Of a stretch of 12,748 nt of DNA, positions 5,119 through 12,748 are shown piece by piece. The stretch's first letter is position 1. Each line of letters starts with the position of its first letter. Origin of the DNA: an uncultured Dialister sp. (GTDB taxonomy: Bacteria; Bacillota; Negativicutes; Veillonellales; Dialisteraceae); NCBI GenBank assembly GCA_900545785.1, contig URAA01000032.1, positions 1 through 12,748 of the forward strand, in the 5' to 3' direction. The position numbers and the translations under genes were made by a program. A model generated the notes under the pieces. The model did not search any database. It was not told the DNA's origin and worked only from the letters and a program-made list of their open reading frames with translations.

Positions 5119-6324
5119 TTATTTTCTTTCCAAATATGACTGAATAGCTTCACCCAAACGTTTGATTCCTTCTTCGATTATTTCATCATTGTTATAAGAG
5201 AAATTCAAACGGAAGTAATTTTTCTTTCCCGATACGGGGAAGAAACTGTCTCCCGGGACATAAGCCACTTTTCTCTTGATCGCTTCTTCAAACAATTCGC
5301 GAGAATCACAATTCTCCGGTAACTCTACCCAGAGGAACAGTCCTCCGTGAGGGTAGGTGCAATTTACATCTTTCGGAAAATATTTTTTGATCGAGTTGCA
5401 CATGACATCACGACGATGTGCATATAGGCGGCAATTATCCTGAACATGGCCCTCGAAATCATAGTCTTTCATGTATATAGCCACTTCACGCTGTGTCACC
5501 GACGGTGTATGTAAATCGGTGGAACCTTTTACCAGATCCATTTTGGCAAGAATTTCATCATTGCAAACCAACCATGCCAATCTCATGCCGGGAGCCAATG
5601 TTTTGGAAAAAGTACCGGAATATATGACCAAATGTTTCGGGTCCATAGAAATAAGGGGTGCCGTTTCCTCTCCTTCAAAACGCAGATCTCCGTAGGGATT
5701 ATCTTCAAATACGGGAATTTCATATTTGGTAGCCAATTCCATCAATTTACGGCGTCGTTCCAAAGACCAGCAGATTCCCGTCGGATTCTGATAATTGGGA
5801 ATGACATAAATAAATTTGACTCTATCTGTCGTCTTCAAAAGCTTTTCCAATTCTTCAGGAATCATTCCTTCTCCGTCCGTCGGAACTTCCACAAACTTCG
5901 GCTGTTCCAGTGCAAAAGCGCCTATCGCTCCGAGATAAGACGGACTTTCTATAAGAACTACATCATCTTTATCGAGAAATACACGGCCGGTAATATCCAA
6001 TCCTTGCTGAGAACCGGTAACAATCATGACATTTTCTGCCGTTATCTTCTCCATTCCCATAGGCATATACATACGATTCATCCGTTCGGCAATTGCGATG
6101 CGGAGCCCCATAAATCCCAAAGAAGGACCGTACTGCATAGCGCCGGCGCCATCTTCTTTTCTGACTTTGAGAGCAACTTCCGCCAATTCTTTCAACGGAA
6201 ATGTTTCGGGCGCGGGAAGACCGCCTGCAAAAGAAATAATATCCGGCTGTGCCGTCAACGCCAAAAGCGGTCCTAAATCAGATCCTTTCATTTTGCTGAG
6301 TACTTCAGAAAAACAAATAGCCAT
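5119..6324 (-). CDS. PLP-dependent aminotransferase, class I/II (2-aminoadipate/LysN-like subgroup)
   Basis: 401 aa, full length for a fold-type I aminotransferase; cytoplasmic, transferring amino groups between an amino acid and a 2-oxo acid. Seen: the N-terminal FAGGLPAPETFP segment (32-43) typical of the 2-aminoadipate/MocR-related subgroup, TGSQQGLD (103-110) in the PLP-phosphate region, NPTG with Asn180, EDNPYGDLRF with Asp208 and Tyr211, the Schiff-base lysine Lys241 in SGTFSKTLAPGMR with Arg248, and FRLNFS with Arg372 for the substrate carboxylate. There is no DNA-binding domain, so it is an enzyme, not a MocR regulator. Broad substrates (aromatic, branched-chain, 2-aminoadipate) are known for this subgroup, and the sequence does not choose among them. 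AAGGAG lies nine bases before the ATG. It has its own promoter and terminator, so it is probably monocistronic. Confidence 0.93.
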   Translation of the reverse strand: MAICFSEVLSKMKGSDLGPLLALTAQPDIISFAGGLPAPETFPLKELAEVALKVRKEDGAGAMQYGPSLGFMGLRIAIAERMNRMYMPMGMEKITAENVMIVTGSQQGLDITGRVFLDKDDVVLIESPSYLGAIGAFALEQPKFVEVPTDGEGMIPEELEKLLKTTDRVKFIYVIPNYQNPTGICWSLERRRKLMELATKYEIPVFEDNPYGDLRFEGEETAPLISMDPKHLVIYSGTFSKTLAPGMRLAWLVCNDEILAKMDLVKGSTDLHTPSVTQREVAIYMKDYDFEGHVQDNCRLYAHRRDVMCNSIKKYFPKDVNCTYPHGGLFLWVELPENCDSRELFEEAIKRKVAYVPGDSFFPVSGKKNYFRLNFSYNNDEIIEEGIKRLGEAIQSYLERK

Positions 6325-6396
6325 ATTCCATCTCTCCTTTATCTGTCTGTGATCTTTTGAATATCAATCAGAAAATATATCTATTGAATTGATTTT

Positions 6397-6426
6397 ATTT
6401 TAATTCCGATGGCAGAAAAAAGTCAA
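6397..6426 (-). promoter_or_regulatory. Sigma-70-type promoter of the aminotransferase gene
   Basis: On the minus strand TTGACT (6426-6421) and TAAAAT (6402-6397) are separated by 18 bases, a good match to a housekeeping promoter. It lies just downstream of the terminator that ends the infB-ribF operon and about 70 bases before the aminotransferase ATG. Confidence 0.65.
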
Positions 6427-6438
6427 TTATTTATCTAT

Positions 6439-6473
6439 AAAAAACCTCCTTATCAATCGTTCCGATAAGAAGG
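6439..6473 (-). terminator. Rho-independent terminator of the ylxQ-infB-ribF operon
   Basis: On the minus strand CCTTCTTATC (6473-6464) pairs with GATAAGGAGG (6454-6445) through ten base pairs, one a G-U wobble, around a nine-base loop. Six T residues follow (6444-6439). It starts 12 bases after the ribF stop codon. Confidence 0.93.
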
Positions 6474-6485
6474 CTTACAATTTTT

Positions 6486-7409
6486 TCATTGCAATATTAA
6501 TTTTGCTTTGTCTATATCCTTTTTGATTTGCAGCTTTAATTCATCTACCGTGTCAAATTTAATTTCATCCCTGATTCTGTCTGCCCACTCCAATGCAAAA
6601 GGAGCATCATAAATATTCTCATCAAAAGAAATGATAAATGTTTCAATGCTTTTCTCTTCATTTCCAAAAGTCGGATTGCTCCCCACATTTGTTACCGCCG
6701 GATAAAAACGGTGGTGAATTATTGCCTTTGTTGCATATACTCCGTCTTTAGGAATGATTTTCCCCGGTTCCGGATTCAAATTGGCTGTAGGGAACCCCGT
6801 TACCCGATGACCTCTTTTAAATCCGTGGACGATATCACCGTTAATGATATAACGGCGCCCCAGTAAATCAGAAGCTTTCTTCATCTCTCCCGACAATATC
6901 AATTCACGAATTTCCGTACTTGATATGACTTTTCCATTGCCATCTTCTTCCGAAGGAATTAATTCCACGAATACGGGAGAATTATTAAAATACTCTTTCA
7001 GCATCAGGCTGTTTCCTTCGGCTCCTCTGCCGAAAGTAAAATTTTCCCCGATGACGATCCCCTTCAGCTTCGGAATTTTCCTTAAATCCGCAAGAAATTC
7101 TTTGGCAGATTTTGATAAAAAATCAGGATCCGGGCTGATAACAATCATCATATCGAAGCCCATATCGTCAATAATTTTTTCTTTTTCTTTTTCTGACGAC
7201 AGAAGCGGCACGGGAATATGAGGTGCCAAAACAGTCATCGGATGAGGATAGAATGTCATGGCAACAGGAGCAGCTTTTAATTCGTCCGCCAATTGCAATG
7301 TCTTGTGTAAAACCTTTTGATGCCCTTTGTGAACACCGTCGAAAAAACCGATGGTGAGCACTATGGGCTTTGCTGTCAATATATGCTCTAAACCGTTAAC
7401 TGTTTCCAT
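6486..7409 (-). CDS. ribF: Bifunctional riboflavin kinase / FAD synthetase
   Basis: 307 aa, normal for bacterial RibF. It phosphorylates riboflavin to FMN and adenylylates FMN to FAD in the cytoplasm. The N-terminal nucleotidyltransferase domain shows GFFDGVHKGHQ (21-31, HxGH-type ATP site), YPHP (54-57), GENFTFGRGAEG (121-132) and SSTEIR (163-168). The C-terminal riboflavin kinase domain (about 183-307) shows GRRY, GFPTANL with the Thr/Asn metal-ATP site (205-211), DGVYA (222-226) and the likely catalytic Glu256. Both activities look intact. It lies six bases after truB, with GAGGT overlapping the truB stop codon, so it is probably translated by coupling. truB-ribF adjacency is common in Firmicutes. 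No FMN riboswitch is seen upstream. Confidence 0.97.
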   Translation of the reverse strand: METVNGLEHILTAKPIVLTIGFFDGVHKGHQKVLHKTLQLADELKAAPVAMTFYPHPMTVLAPHIPVPLLSSEKEKEKIIDDMGFDMMIVISPDPDFLSKSAKEFLADLRKIPKLKGIVIGENFTFGRGAEGNSLMLKEYFNNSPVFVELIPSEEDGNGKVISSTEIRELILSGEMKKASDLLGRRYIINGDIVHGFKRGHRVTGFPTANLNPEPGKIIPKDGVYATKAIIHHRFYPAVTNVGSNPTFGNEEKSIETFIISFDENIYDAPFALEWADRIRDEIKFDTVDELKLQIKKDIDKAKLILQ

Positions 7410-7415
7410 TTTACC

Positions 7416-8267
7416 TCACAGAAATACTTTTTTCGGATGCAAAATCCCTTCTTCTATACTTGCCGTTCCTAAAAAAACATCATTATTAAATACCGCAACC
7501 GAGGATTCATCATTTTCTTTCACTGCGATACGTTTTCCCATGGAGAAATCTTTTGCTTGTTTTTCATTGAGATAAACGGGCAAAAGTGTTGAAATAATCG
7601 GACGAATATCTCTGACAAGACATCCTTCCGGATCTTTTTCAATTTCTTCCAAAGTCTTGGATTCATCAATTGTAAAGGGGCCCATTTCTGTTCTGAGAAG
7701 AAACGACATCGTCACCGCTATCCCTAATTCGGCGCCCAAATCACGTCCTAAAGCTCTTATATAAGTACCGGAAGAACAATCTGCAGACAGACGTACATAA
7801 GGAGAGTTGATTTCTCTCAAGTCAAGATGAAAAATTGTCACTTTTCTCGGCGGAATTTCAATTTTTTTACCTTCTCTTGCCAACGCATAAGCTCTCCTGC
7901 CGTTCACGGACACAGCCGAATAGGCAGACGGTACCTGTTCTATCTCTCCCCGATACTTTGACATCGCCCTTTCCCAGTCGGAAGTGTCGGTATTCACTGC
8001 ACTTTCGGAAATAACCCGGCCCGTCATGTCTTCCGTATCCGTGGCTATTCCCATAATAAATTCAGCCTCATATTTCTTTCTGTTGATCGGAGCATATTCT
8101 ATTAATCGGGCAGCCCGTCCCAAGAATACAGGAAGGACTCCCGCAGCCATGGGATCGAGCGTACCGCCGTGACCTATTTTCTTTTGCCCGTAAATACGCC
8201 GCAGATGGGCAATCACATCAAAAGATGTCATCCCCGCCGGTTTAAGGACGTTAAGGATTCCATCCAT
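7416..8267 (-). CDS. truB: tRNA pseudouridine(55) synthase TruB
   Basis: 283 aa. It isomerises U55 in the T-loop of tRNAs to pseudouridine. Seen: the N-terminal GILNVLKPAGMTS (3-15), the catalytic motif GHGGTLDP with Asp38, KKYEAEF (64-70), the VPSAYSAV/NGRRAYALAREG region (112-133), the SGTYIRAL motif near residues 166-173, and a short C-terminal PUA-like region, all as usual for the family. Its ATG overlaps the preceding stop codon by one base (TAATG), which indicates translational coupling to the nrnA-like gene. It lies inside the infB operon, a conserved Firmicute arrangement. Confidence 0.97.
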   Translation of the reverse strand: MDGILNVLKPAGMTSFDVIAHLRRIYGQKKIGHGGTLDPMAAGVLPVFLGRAARLIEYAPINRKKYEAEFIMGIATDTEDMTGRVISESAVNTDTSDWERAMSKYRGEIEQVPSAYSAVSVNGRRAYALAREGKKIEIPPRKVTIFHLDLREINSPYVRLSADCSSGTYIRALGRDLGAELGIAVTMSFLLRTEMGPFTIDESKTLEEIEKDPEGCLVRDIRPIISTLLPVYLNEKQAKDFSMGKRIAVKENDESSVAVFNNDVFLGTASIEEGILHPKKVFL

Positions 8268-9232
8268 TACAGATATTTCACCGCCGCTGCCACCAATTTA
8301 TCTTCGCATTCCGAAAGCGGGCCCTTTATAGTGCAGCCCGAAGCTCTCCAATGACCGCCGCCGCCGAATTCACCGGCCAATTCCGAGACATTGGCGTAGT
8401 TTAAAGATCTGAGGGAAATACGATATTCATCTTTTCCTCTGTATTTAAAAAGTGCGGCAATTTCTGCTCCTTTTATGCTTCTCGGTATAGAGGCGTAGTA
8501 ATCGGAATTTTCTCCATCCAGTTTCATGGCCTCTTCATTCATATAAGCCACCACTATTTTCCCGTCATGATAAGAATGTATCGTATCTGCCACCAATTTA
8601 TAACATTTCATGGCATCTTCCGTTTTTTCATCCAATCTGTTGGAAATATAAGAAGGATCGGCTCCCATCGCCACCAAACGGCTCGCCATCAATAAAGTAT
8701 TTTCTGATGTGCAGCTGAATTTAAAGAATCCGCTGTCTGTTCCGATTGCCATATACAATGCATTACAGGTATCTTTATCCAGTTCAACACCCATGGCAAG
8801 GAACATTTCAGTCAGCATTTCCGCCGTAGCGGCATATTTATATTTTAAATAGAGATAATCCGTATATCTTTCGTTTATCCTGTGATGATCGATGGCAAGG
8901 CTCGGCACATCGGGAAAATCAAAATTTCCGCCTCTTTCCAAATTTCCCAGATCCGTGAAAATCAACGCATCATATTCTTTATTTGCAGGTATTTCCGTCA
9001 TTACTTTTTCTGATGTTTTTACCAAAGAAAATACGGACGGCACCGGGTCGGGAAGCAGCATATCCGCTTCTTTCCCCAAGGTAAGCAAAACATTGTGAAG
9101 TGCACAGATGGAACCGACATCATCTCCATCGGGATGTTCATGACCGACAAGAAGAAATTTATTATGTTCTTTCAAAAAAGAAATAGTTTCTTCCATTCCG
9201 ATTTCTTTCGCATGACCGATTTTTAAGCTCAC
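8267..9232 (-). CDS. nrnA: DHH/DHHA1 phosphoesterase, NrnA-like oligoribonuclease/pAp phosphatase
   Basis: 321 aa. The family hydrolyses short oligoribonucleotides (nanoRNAs), pAp or cyclic-dinucleotide products such as pApA with Mn2+, and is cytoplasmic. Seen: GHEHPDGDDVGS (30-41) metal motif I, Asp94 in FTDLG, the DHH signature (115-117), GTDSGFF with Asp166, and the C-terminal DHHA1 glycine motif GGGGHWRASG (290-299). No PAS/GGDEF part is present, so it is stand-alone NrnA rather than GdpP. It starts with GTG at 9232, overlapping the rbfA TGA as GTGA, with AAGGAGG seven bases upstream. This start is better supported than the internal Met13. The gene commonly lies between rbfA and truB in Firmicutes. 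Preferred substrate (nanoRNA, pAp or pApA) is not decided by sequence. Confidence 0.93.
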   Translation of the reverse strand: MSLKIGHAKEIGMEETISFLKEHNKFLLVGHEHPDGDDVGSICALHNVLLTLGKEADMLLPDPVPSVFSLVKTSEKVMTEIPANKEYDALIFTDLGNLERGGNFDFPDVPSLAIDHHRINERYTDYLYLKYKYAATAEMLTEMFLAMGVELDKDTCNALYMAIGTDSGFFKFSCTSENTLLMASRLVAMGADPSYISNRLDEKTEDAMKCYKLVADTIHSYHDGKIVVAYMNEEAMKLDGENSDYYASIPRSIKGAEIAALFKYRGKDEYRISLRSLNYANVSELAGEFGGGGHWRASGCTIKGPLSECEDKLVAAAVKYL

Positions 9233-9582
9233 TTTTCATCCTCCTTATGAATTTTCTTTAAAATTTCATCAATGTGCATACCATAATCTAATGAATTATC
9301 TTCTTTAAATGAAATTTCCGGCGTGTAATAAATCTTCATCCGCTTTCCCAGTTCTTTCCTGATAAACCCTTTTGATTTATTAAGAATAAGAAGAGATTCT
9401 TTTTTACTTTCTTCTTTGCCGAAAAGGCTGACGTACACCGTCGCTTCCCTCAGATCTCCCGTCACTTTGACGCCGGTTACGGTAACAAATCCCAATCTCG
9501 GATTCTTTAAATCTTTCAGGAGCATGTTTCCGACTTCCTGCTTAATAAACTCCTCTATCTTTCTTACTCTCAGTTCCGACAT
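9229..9582 (-). CDS. rbfA: 30S ribosome-binding factor RbfA
   Basis: 117 aa, usual length. RbfA binds the immature 30S subunit near the 5' end of 16S rRNA and helps late maturation and cold adaptation. The KH-like fold is seen in the family pattern: RVRKIEEFIKQEVGNMLL (5-22), KNPRLGFVTVTGVKVTGDLREATVYVS (26-52, with the conserved DL..A.VYVS), and the helix KGFIRKELGKRMKIYYTPEISF (71-92). The ATG at 9582 has GAGGT five bases upstream. Its TGA overlaps the GTG of the nrnA-like gene. It is separated from infB by 65 bases holding a hairpin. Confidence 0.96.
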   Translation of the reverse strand: MSELRVRKIEEFIKQEVGNMLLKDLKNPRLGFVTVTGVKVTGDLREATVYVSLFGKEESKKESLLILNKSKGFIRKELGKRMKIYYTPEISFKEDNSLDYGMHIDEILKKIHKEDEK

Positions 9583-9611
9583 ATATACCTCGCTATGGTA
9601 AATATAAGAAG

Positions 9612-9636
9612 AACGGCGTAAGAGAAAGACGCCGCT
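9612..9636 (-). terminator. Weak hairpin between infB and rbfA, possible attenuator
   Basis: On the minus strand CGGCGT (9634-9629) pairs with ACGCCG (9619-9614) around a nine-base loop. The stem extends by a wobble and an A-T pair and is followed by TTCTTCTTATATT. The T tract is interrupted, so termination would be partial at best. It may instead stabilise the upstream mRNA or set rbfA and downstream expression below infB. Confidence 0.5.
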
Positions 9637-9647
9637 CCTGTTTTATA

Positions 9648-12386
9648 TTATTCTAATTCCGCTGCTTCCTCTTCAATCTTAAATGCTTCCAATTGATCCC
9701 CCTCTTTGACATCCCTGTAAGATTCGATGGAGATACCGCATTCAAAGCCTTCCGTAACTTCTTTCACATCGTCCTTGAATCGGCGAAGAGAACCGATCTT
9801 TCCTTCATGAATGACGATTCCGTCTCTTACGATACGGAGCATGGAATTATTTGTTATCTTGCCGTCCTGTACATAACATCCGGCAACGATGATCTTCGGC
9901 GTATGAATAACTTGGCGAACTTCTGCATGTCCGAGAAGCACTTCTCTTGTTTTAGGTGCCAGCAGACCTGCCATCGCCGCTTTCACATCATCGATCGCAT
10001 CGTAAATAACACGATACAATTTAATATCTATTTTATCTTTTTCCGCAAGCGCCCTTGCATTGGCATCGGGACGAACGTTGAACCCGATGATTAATGCGTT
10101 GGAAGCAGAAGCCAGCATGACATCCGATTCACTGATGGCACCTACTGCAGAGTGAACAATGGAAATACGGACTTCGTCGCTCTTAATCCCTTGGAAAGAT
10201 TGTACCAAAGCTTCTACGGATCCCTGTACATCAGCCTTGATAATAACATCAAGCTGCTTCATTTCTCCTTCTTTGATTTTTTCAAAGATATTATCCAAAG
10301 TTACTTTCTGTACGCTTCTGTTTTCTTCATCCTTTGCCAAAGATGCACGAAGTTCAGCTATTGTTCTTGCTTTCCCCGCGTCCATGACATAAAATTTATC
10401 TCCTGCCTCAGGGACGCTGTTCATACCGAGAATTTCAGCCGGCGTGGAAGGTTCTGCCCCTTTCATTTTTCGTCCGTTCTCATTAGTCATGGCACGAACA
10501 CGTCCCCAGCTCTTTCCTGCCAAAATTCCGTCTCCCACACGGAGAGTCCCGTTTTGAACAAGAATATTCATGATGGGGCCTCTGCCCTTATCCAGTTCTG
10601 CTTCTACGACGATACCGTAAGCTTCACGATTCGGATTGGCTTTTAATTCCTGAATTTCCGCTATGAGAAGAATATTTTCAAGCAAGTCATCCAATCCTTG
10701 TTTTTTCTTGGCAGAAATGGGAACCATGATGACATCTCCGCCCCAGTCTTCCGCCAAAAGTCCTTCATGAGACAATTCTTCTTTTATCCGATCCGGATTG
10801 GCTCCCGGCTTATCTATCTTATTGATGGCAACCACGATTGGAACGCCTGCGCTCTTGGCATGATGAATAGCTTCTACCGTTTGCGGCATAACACCGTCGT
10901 CGGCAGCGACAATCAAAACCGCAATATCCGTCAACTGAGCGCCGCGAGATCTCATGGCAGTGAATGCTTCGTGTCCGGGAGTATCTAAAAATGTGATTTT
11001 ATGATTTTTATACCGAATTTGATAAGCACCGATATGCTGGGTGATGCCGCCTGCTTCATGCAAAGCAATGCTGGTAGAACGCAAAGCATCCAACAAAGTC
11101 GTTTTACCGTGATCGACATGCCCCATAATAGTGACAATCGGAGGTCTTTCCTTCAGATCTTTCGGATTATCTTCCTCCGGTATATACTCGGTGGGATCTT
11201 CCGGTGCTGCCGCTTCCAGAATTTTCACTCCGAATTCTTCGGCTAAAATCTCTATGGTGTCCACATCCAAGTTCTGATTGATGGTGGCCATGACACCGTC
11301 CTGCATAAGGTATTTAATGACTTCCGATACTTCCCGTCCTAATTTTTCTGCCAGTTCTTTGACGGTCATACTGCCGTTTACTTCTATTTCCGTCGGATAT
11401 ACGGCAGCTTTTTTATCTGTACCGCGCTTTTTCTTTTTATTCTGATTTAAGGAACGGGCCATAAGAGAACCGCCTTCTTTTTCTCTACGGCTTCTTTCGT
11501 AGTCCTTTCTTGTCTTTTTCTTTTCCGGTTTTTCTCTTCTTGTCGAGGTAACCGGAATTACTTCTTCTACCGTCGAAGATTCTGTTTTTTGTGTTCTGCC
11601 GCCGGCAAATGATGGACGACCGTTTCTGTCATCTCTTTGTGAACGGTTCCCGAAGGAAGATCTTTCATTTCTGTCACTTCTTTGAGGACGATCTCCGAAC
11701 TGATTACGTCCGCCTCTGTCTCTGTCATTTTTCTGCAAATGACCGCCCCTGTCATTTCTTTGCGAACGGTCTCCTTGAGACGGCCGTTCTTTTCGGTCGG
11801 TTCTCTGTTGGAACTCACCGCGGGGAGAGCGATTACTTCTGTCATTTCTTTGCGGACGATCTTCCCGGGAAGGACGATCGCTTCGTTCATTTCTCTGTTG
11901 ACGACTTTCATCAGACTTAAAGGATTTGCCCGTTTGTGCCGGTTTCTCTTCTTTCACGGTAGAAATTTTGCTTTCTCCTTTATTTATAATTTCGCTTTCA
12001 GATTCAGTCTTGTTTTTCTGAACCGCTGTTGCCTTTTCTTCTGCACGCTTTACTGCATCAGTTTCTTTTGCCTCTGCCGGTCTCATGTTTTCCGTTTTTT
12101 TCTCGGACTCTGCAGCGCTATAGGAGGAATAAGATTTCTTGCCCTCCGCTCCTTTATTACCGCCGGTCGGTCTGCCCTGCTGATCGAATCTGACCGTTCT
12201 CATCGGAGGTCTCTTGGTTTTTTTCGGCTTTGGTGCAAATGTTTTTTCCAATATCTCTTTGGCACTTTCATCTACACTGTTAAGCCTGTTTGTTGCTTCA
12301 ATATTATTTTGCTGCAACACCGAAATGACTTCTTCCGTGGATTTATTAAATATTTTCGCTAATTCATATATTCTGTACTTTGGCAT
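9648..12386 (-). CDS. infB: Translation initiation factor IF-2
   Basis: 912 aa. A GTPase that brings initiator fMet-tRNA to the 30S subunit and promotes subunit joining. Order: N-terminal IF2_N helix domain (1-50, MPKYRIYELAKIFNKS), a basic linker (~51-325) with an Arg/Asp/Asn/Gln-rich low-complexity part at 162-264, a second IF2_N domain (~330-390, TVKELAEKLGREVSEVIKYL), then the GTPase with G1 GHVDHGKT (422-429), G2 GGITQHIGAYQ (446-456), G3 DTPGH (468-472), G4 NKID (522-525) and G5 SAKKKQG, then domains II, III and IV (C2, fMet-tRNA binding) to the C-terminus. The start has GGGAGG six bases upstream, 20 bases after the ylxQ stop. The linker is the only unusual part. Conserved regions are complete. 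Confidence 0.98.
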   Translation of the reverse strand: MPKYRIYELAKIFNKSTEEVISVLQQNNIEATNRLNSVDESAKEILEKTFAPKPKKTKRPPMRTVRFDQQGRPTGGNKGAEGKKSYSSYSAAESEKKTENMRPAEAKETDAVKRAEEKATAVQKNKTESESEIINKGESKISTVKEEKPAQTGKSFKSDESRQQRNERSDRPSREDRPQRNDRSNRSPRGEFQQRTDRKERPSQGDRSQRNDRGGHLQKNDRDRGGRNQFGDRPQRSDRNERSSFGNRSQRDDRNGRPSFAGGRTQKTESSTVEEVIPVTSTRREKPEKKKTRKDYERSRREKEGGSLMARSLNQNKKKKRGTDKKAAVYPTEIEVNGSMTVKELAEKLGREVSEVIKYLMQDGVMATINQNLDVDTIEILAEEFGVKILEAAAPEDPTEYIPEEDNPKDLKERPPIVTIMGHVDHGKTTLLDALRSTSIALHEAGGITQHIGAYQIRYKNHKITFLDTPGHEAFTAMRSRGAQLTDIAVLIVAADDGVMPQTVEAIHHAKSAGVPIVVAINKIDKPGANPDRIKEELSHEGLLAEDWGGDVIMVPISAKKKQGLDDLLENILLIAEIQELKANPNREAYGIVVEAELDKGRGPIMNILVQNGTLRVGDGILAGKSWGRVRAMTNENGRKMKGAEPSTPAEILGMNSVPEAGDKFYVMDAGKARTIAELRASLAKDEENRSVQKVTLDNIFEKIKEGEMKQLDVIIKADVQGSVEALVQSFQGIKSDEVRISIVHSAVGAISESDVMLASASNALIIGFNVRPDANARALAEKDKIDIKLYRVIYDAIDDVKAAMAGLLAPKTREVLLGHAEVRQVIHTPKIIVAGCYVQDGKITNNSMLRIVRDGIVIHEGKIGSLRRFKDDVKEVTEGFECGISIESYRDVKEGDQLEAFKIEEEAAELE

Positions 12387-12406
12387 AGACAGCCTCCCGT
12401 TCTCTC

Positions 12407-12715
12407 TTATTTTCGATCATCAATCTTCTCGGCAATCGATTTTCCGAAACCATGATCCGTTATCAGAAGTGCAGTTCGTATTCCTTTTCCGACTGCAGCC
12501 CCCAATTTATCTTTGTCTCCGAACAAACGCACGGGCAATGATGCAGATTCCGCCAAATAAAGATATTCCTTTTTTGCCTTTTCTGCACAGTCTTCTGCAA
12601 TGATAAGCAATGTGCCTTTTTTACTTTTTATCGATTCCCTTACTTGTTCATTTCCCGATAAAAGACGGCCCGCTTTCATGCAAAGTCCCAATAATTTATA
12701 GACAGGATCATCCAT
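12407..12715 (-). CDS. ylxQ: L7Ae/L30e/Gadd45-family RNA-binding protein YlxQ
   Basis: 102 aa from the ATG at 12713-12715 (MDDPVYKLLGL). The upstream ATG at 12742 would lie inside ylxR and add a nine-residue basic piece not expected for the family, so the shorter start is preferred, though its Shine-Dalgarno (AAGGA, about 11 bases upstream) is distant. The family signature GLCMKAGRLLSGNEQV is seen near residues 10-25, then LLIIAEDCAEKAK and the late VGKGIRTALLITDHGF helix-strand, consistent with a kink-turn-binding L7Ae fold. YlxQ proteins are encoded between ylxR and infB and are thought to bind RNA or the ribosome; the exact role is unsettled. It overlaps the end of ylxR by eight bases. Confidence 0.9.
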   Translation of the reverse strand: MDDPVYKLLGLCMKAGRLLSGNEQVRESIKSKKGTLLIIAEDCAEKAKKEYLYLAESASLPVRLFGDKDKLGAAVGKGIRTALLITDHGFGKSIAEKIDDRK

Positions 12716-12748
12716 TTTCGATTTCTTCCTTAATCGCATCATACACTT
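12708..12748 (-). CDS. rnpM: YlxR/RnpM C-terminal end (partial, runs off window)
   Basis: Only the last codons are present. The minus-strand frame at the window edge reads VYDAIKEEIENG then TGA (12710-12708). It overlaps the ylxQ start (ATGGATGA), as usual for ylxR-ylxQ pairs. Position directly upstream of ylxQ-infB and the acidic-helical C-terminal sequence fit YlxR, an RNase P modulator and nucleoid-associated protein in other Firmicutes. Identification rests mainly on gene order because the conserved core lies outside the window. Confidence 0.72.
   Translation of the reverse strand, partial: VYDAIKEEIENG

Noticed and set aside
11460..11462. Internal ATG (Met309) in infB as a start for a shorter IF-2 isoform
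   Set aside because: Only a weak AAGG ten bases upstream supports it. Internal initiation is known for IF-2 in other bacteria, but this site is not convincing without data.
11567..11920. Overlapping open frames on both strands across the infB linker
   Set aside because: The repeated Arg/Asp/Asn codons of the IF-2 linker keep other frames open. infB is complete and continuous here.
12716..12742. Upstream ATG giving a 111-aa YlxQ
   Set aside because: The added residues lie inside ylxR in another frame and do not fit the family N-terminus. The ATG overlapping the ylxR stop fits the usual arrangement.

Overview
The window reads as chromosomal DNA from a diderm Firmicute, most likely a Negativicute (Dialister/Megasphaera/Veillonella type). 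That is inference. The ylxR-ylxQ-infB-rbfA-nrnA-truB-ribF order and strong AGGAGG-like ribosome binding sites are Firmicute traits, while a YibQ-type divergent polysaccharide deacetylase is more typical of bacteria with an outer membrane. The first 13 bases match the end of an Illumina adapter, so position 1 is probably a contig end carrying untrimmed adapter.

Right half (12748 to 6439, all minus strand): the translation/RNA-maturation operon. It begins with the last codons of ylxR (rnpM), then ylxQ (L7Ae-like), infB (912 aa, long Arg/Asp/Asn-rich linker), rbfA, an nrnA-like DHH phosphoesterase, truB and ribF. Several junctions overlap (ylxR/ylxQ, GTGA at rbfA/nrnA, TAATG at nrnA/truB), so the genes are probably translationally coupled. 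A strong intrinsic terminator at 6439-6473 ends the operon. A weaker hairpin sits between infB and rbfA.

Middle (6426 to 4015): a fold-type I PLP aminotransferase (minus strand, own promoter) and a D-2-hydroxyacid dehydrogenase (plus strand) converge on a shared bidirectional terminator at 5074-5108. One enzyme interconverts amino and 2-oxo acids and the other 2-oxo and D-2-hydroxy acids, so a functional link is possible but unproven. The dehydrogenase is divergent from the polysaccharide deacetylase gene. The two genes are driven by near mirror-image extended -10 promoters inside a 14-bp inverted repeat.

Left part (3986 to 117, minus strand): the polysaccharide deacetylase, then a short-chain dehydrogenase/reductase behind a tandem 24-bp repeat that looks like a double operator. 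Next comes a 508-aa protein joining a DUF697-like glycine-rich membrane hairpin to a long LEA/apolipoprotein-like amphipathic repeat tail, then a small in-frame downstream ORF with a very basic C-terminus, and a terminator.

Most of the window is ordinary core genome. The least explained parts are the DUF697-LEA-like protein with its trailing small ORF and the tandem operator in front of the reductase. No tRNA, rRNA, CRISPR array, insertion sequence or phage gene was seen.
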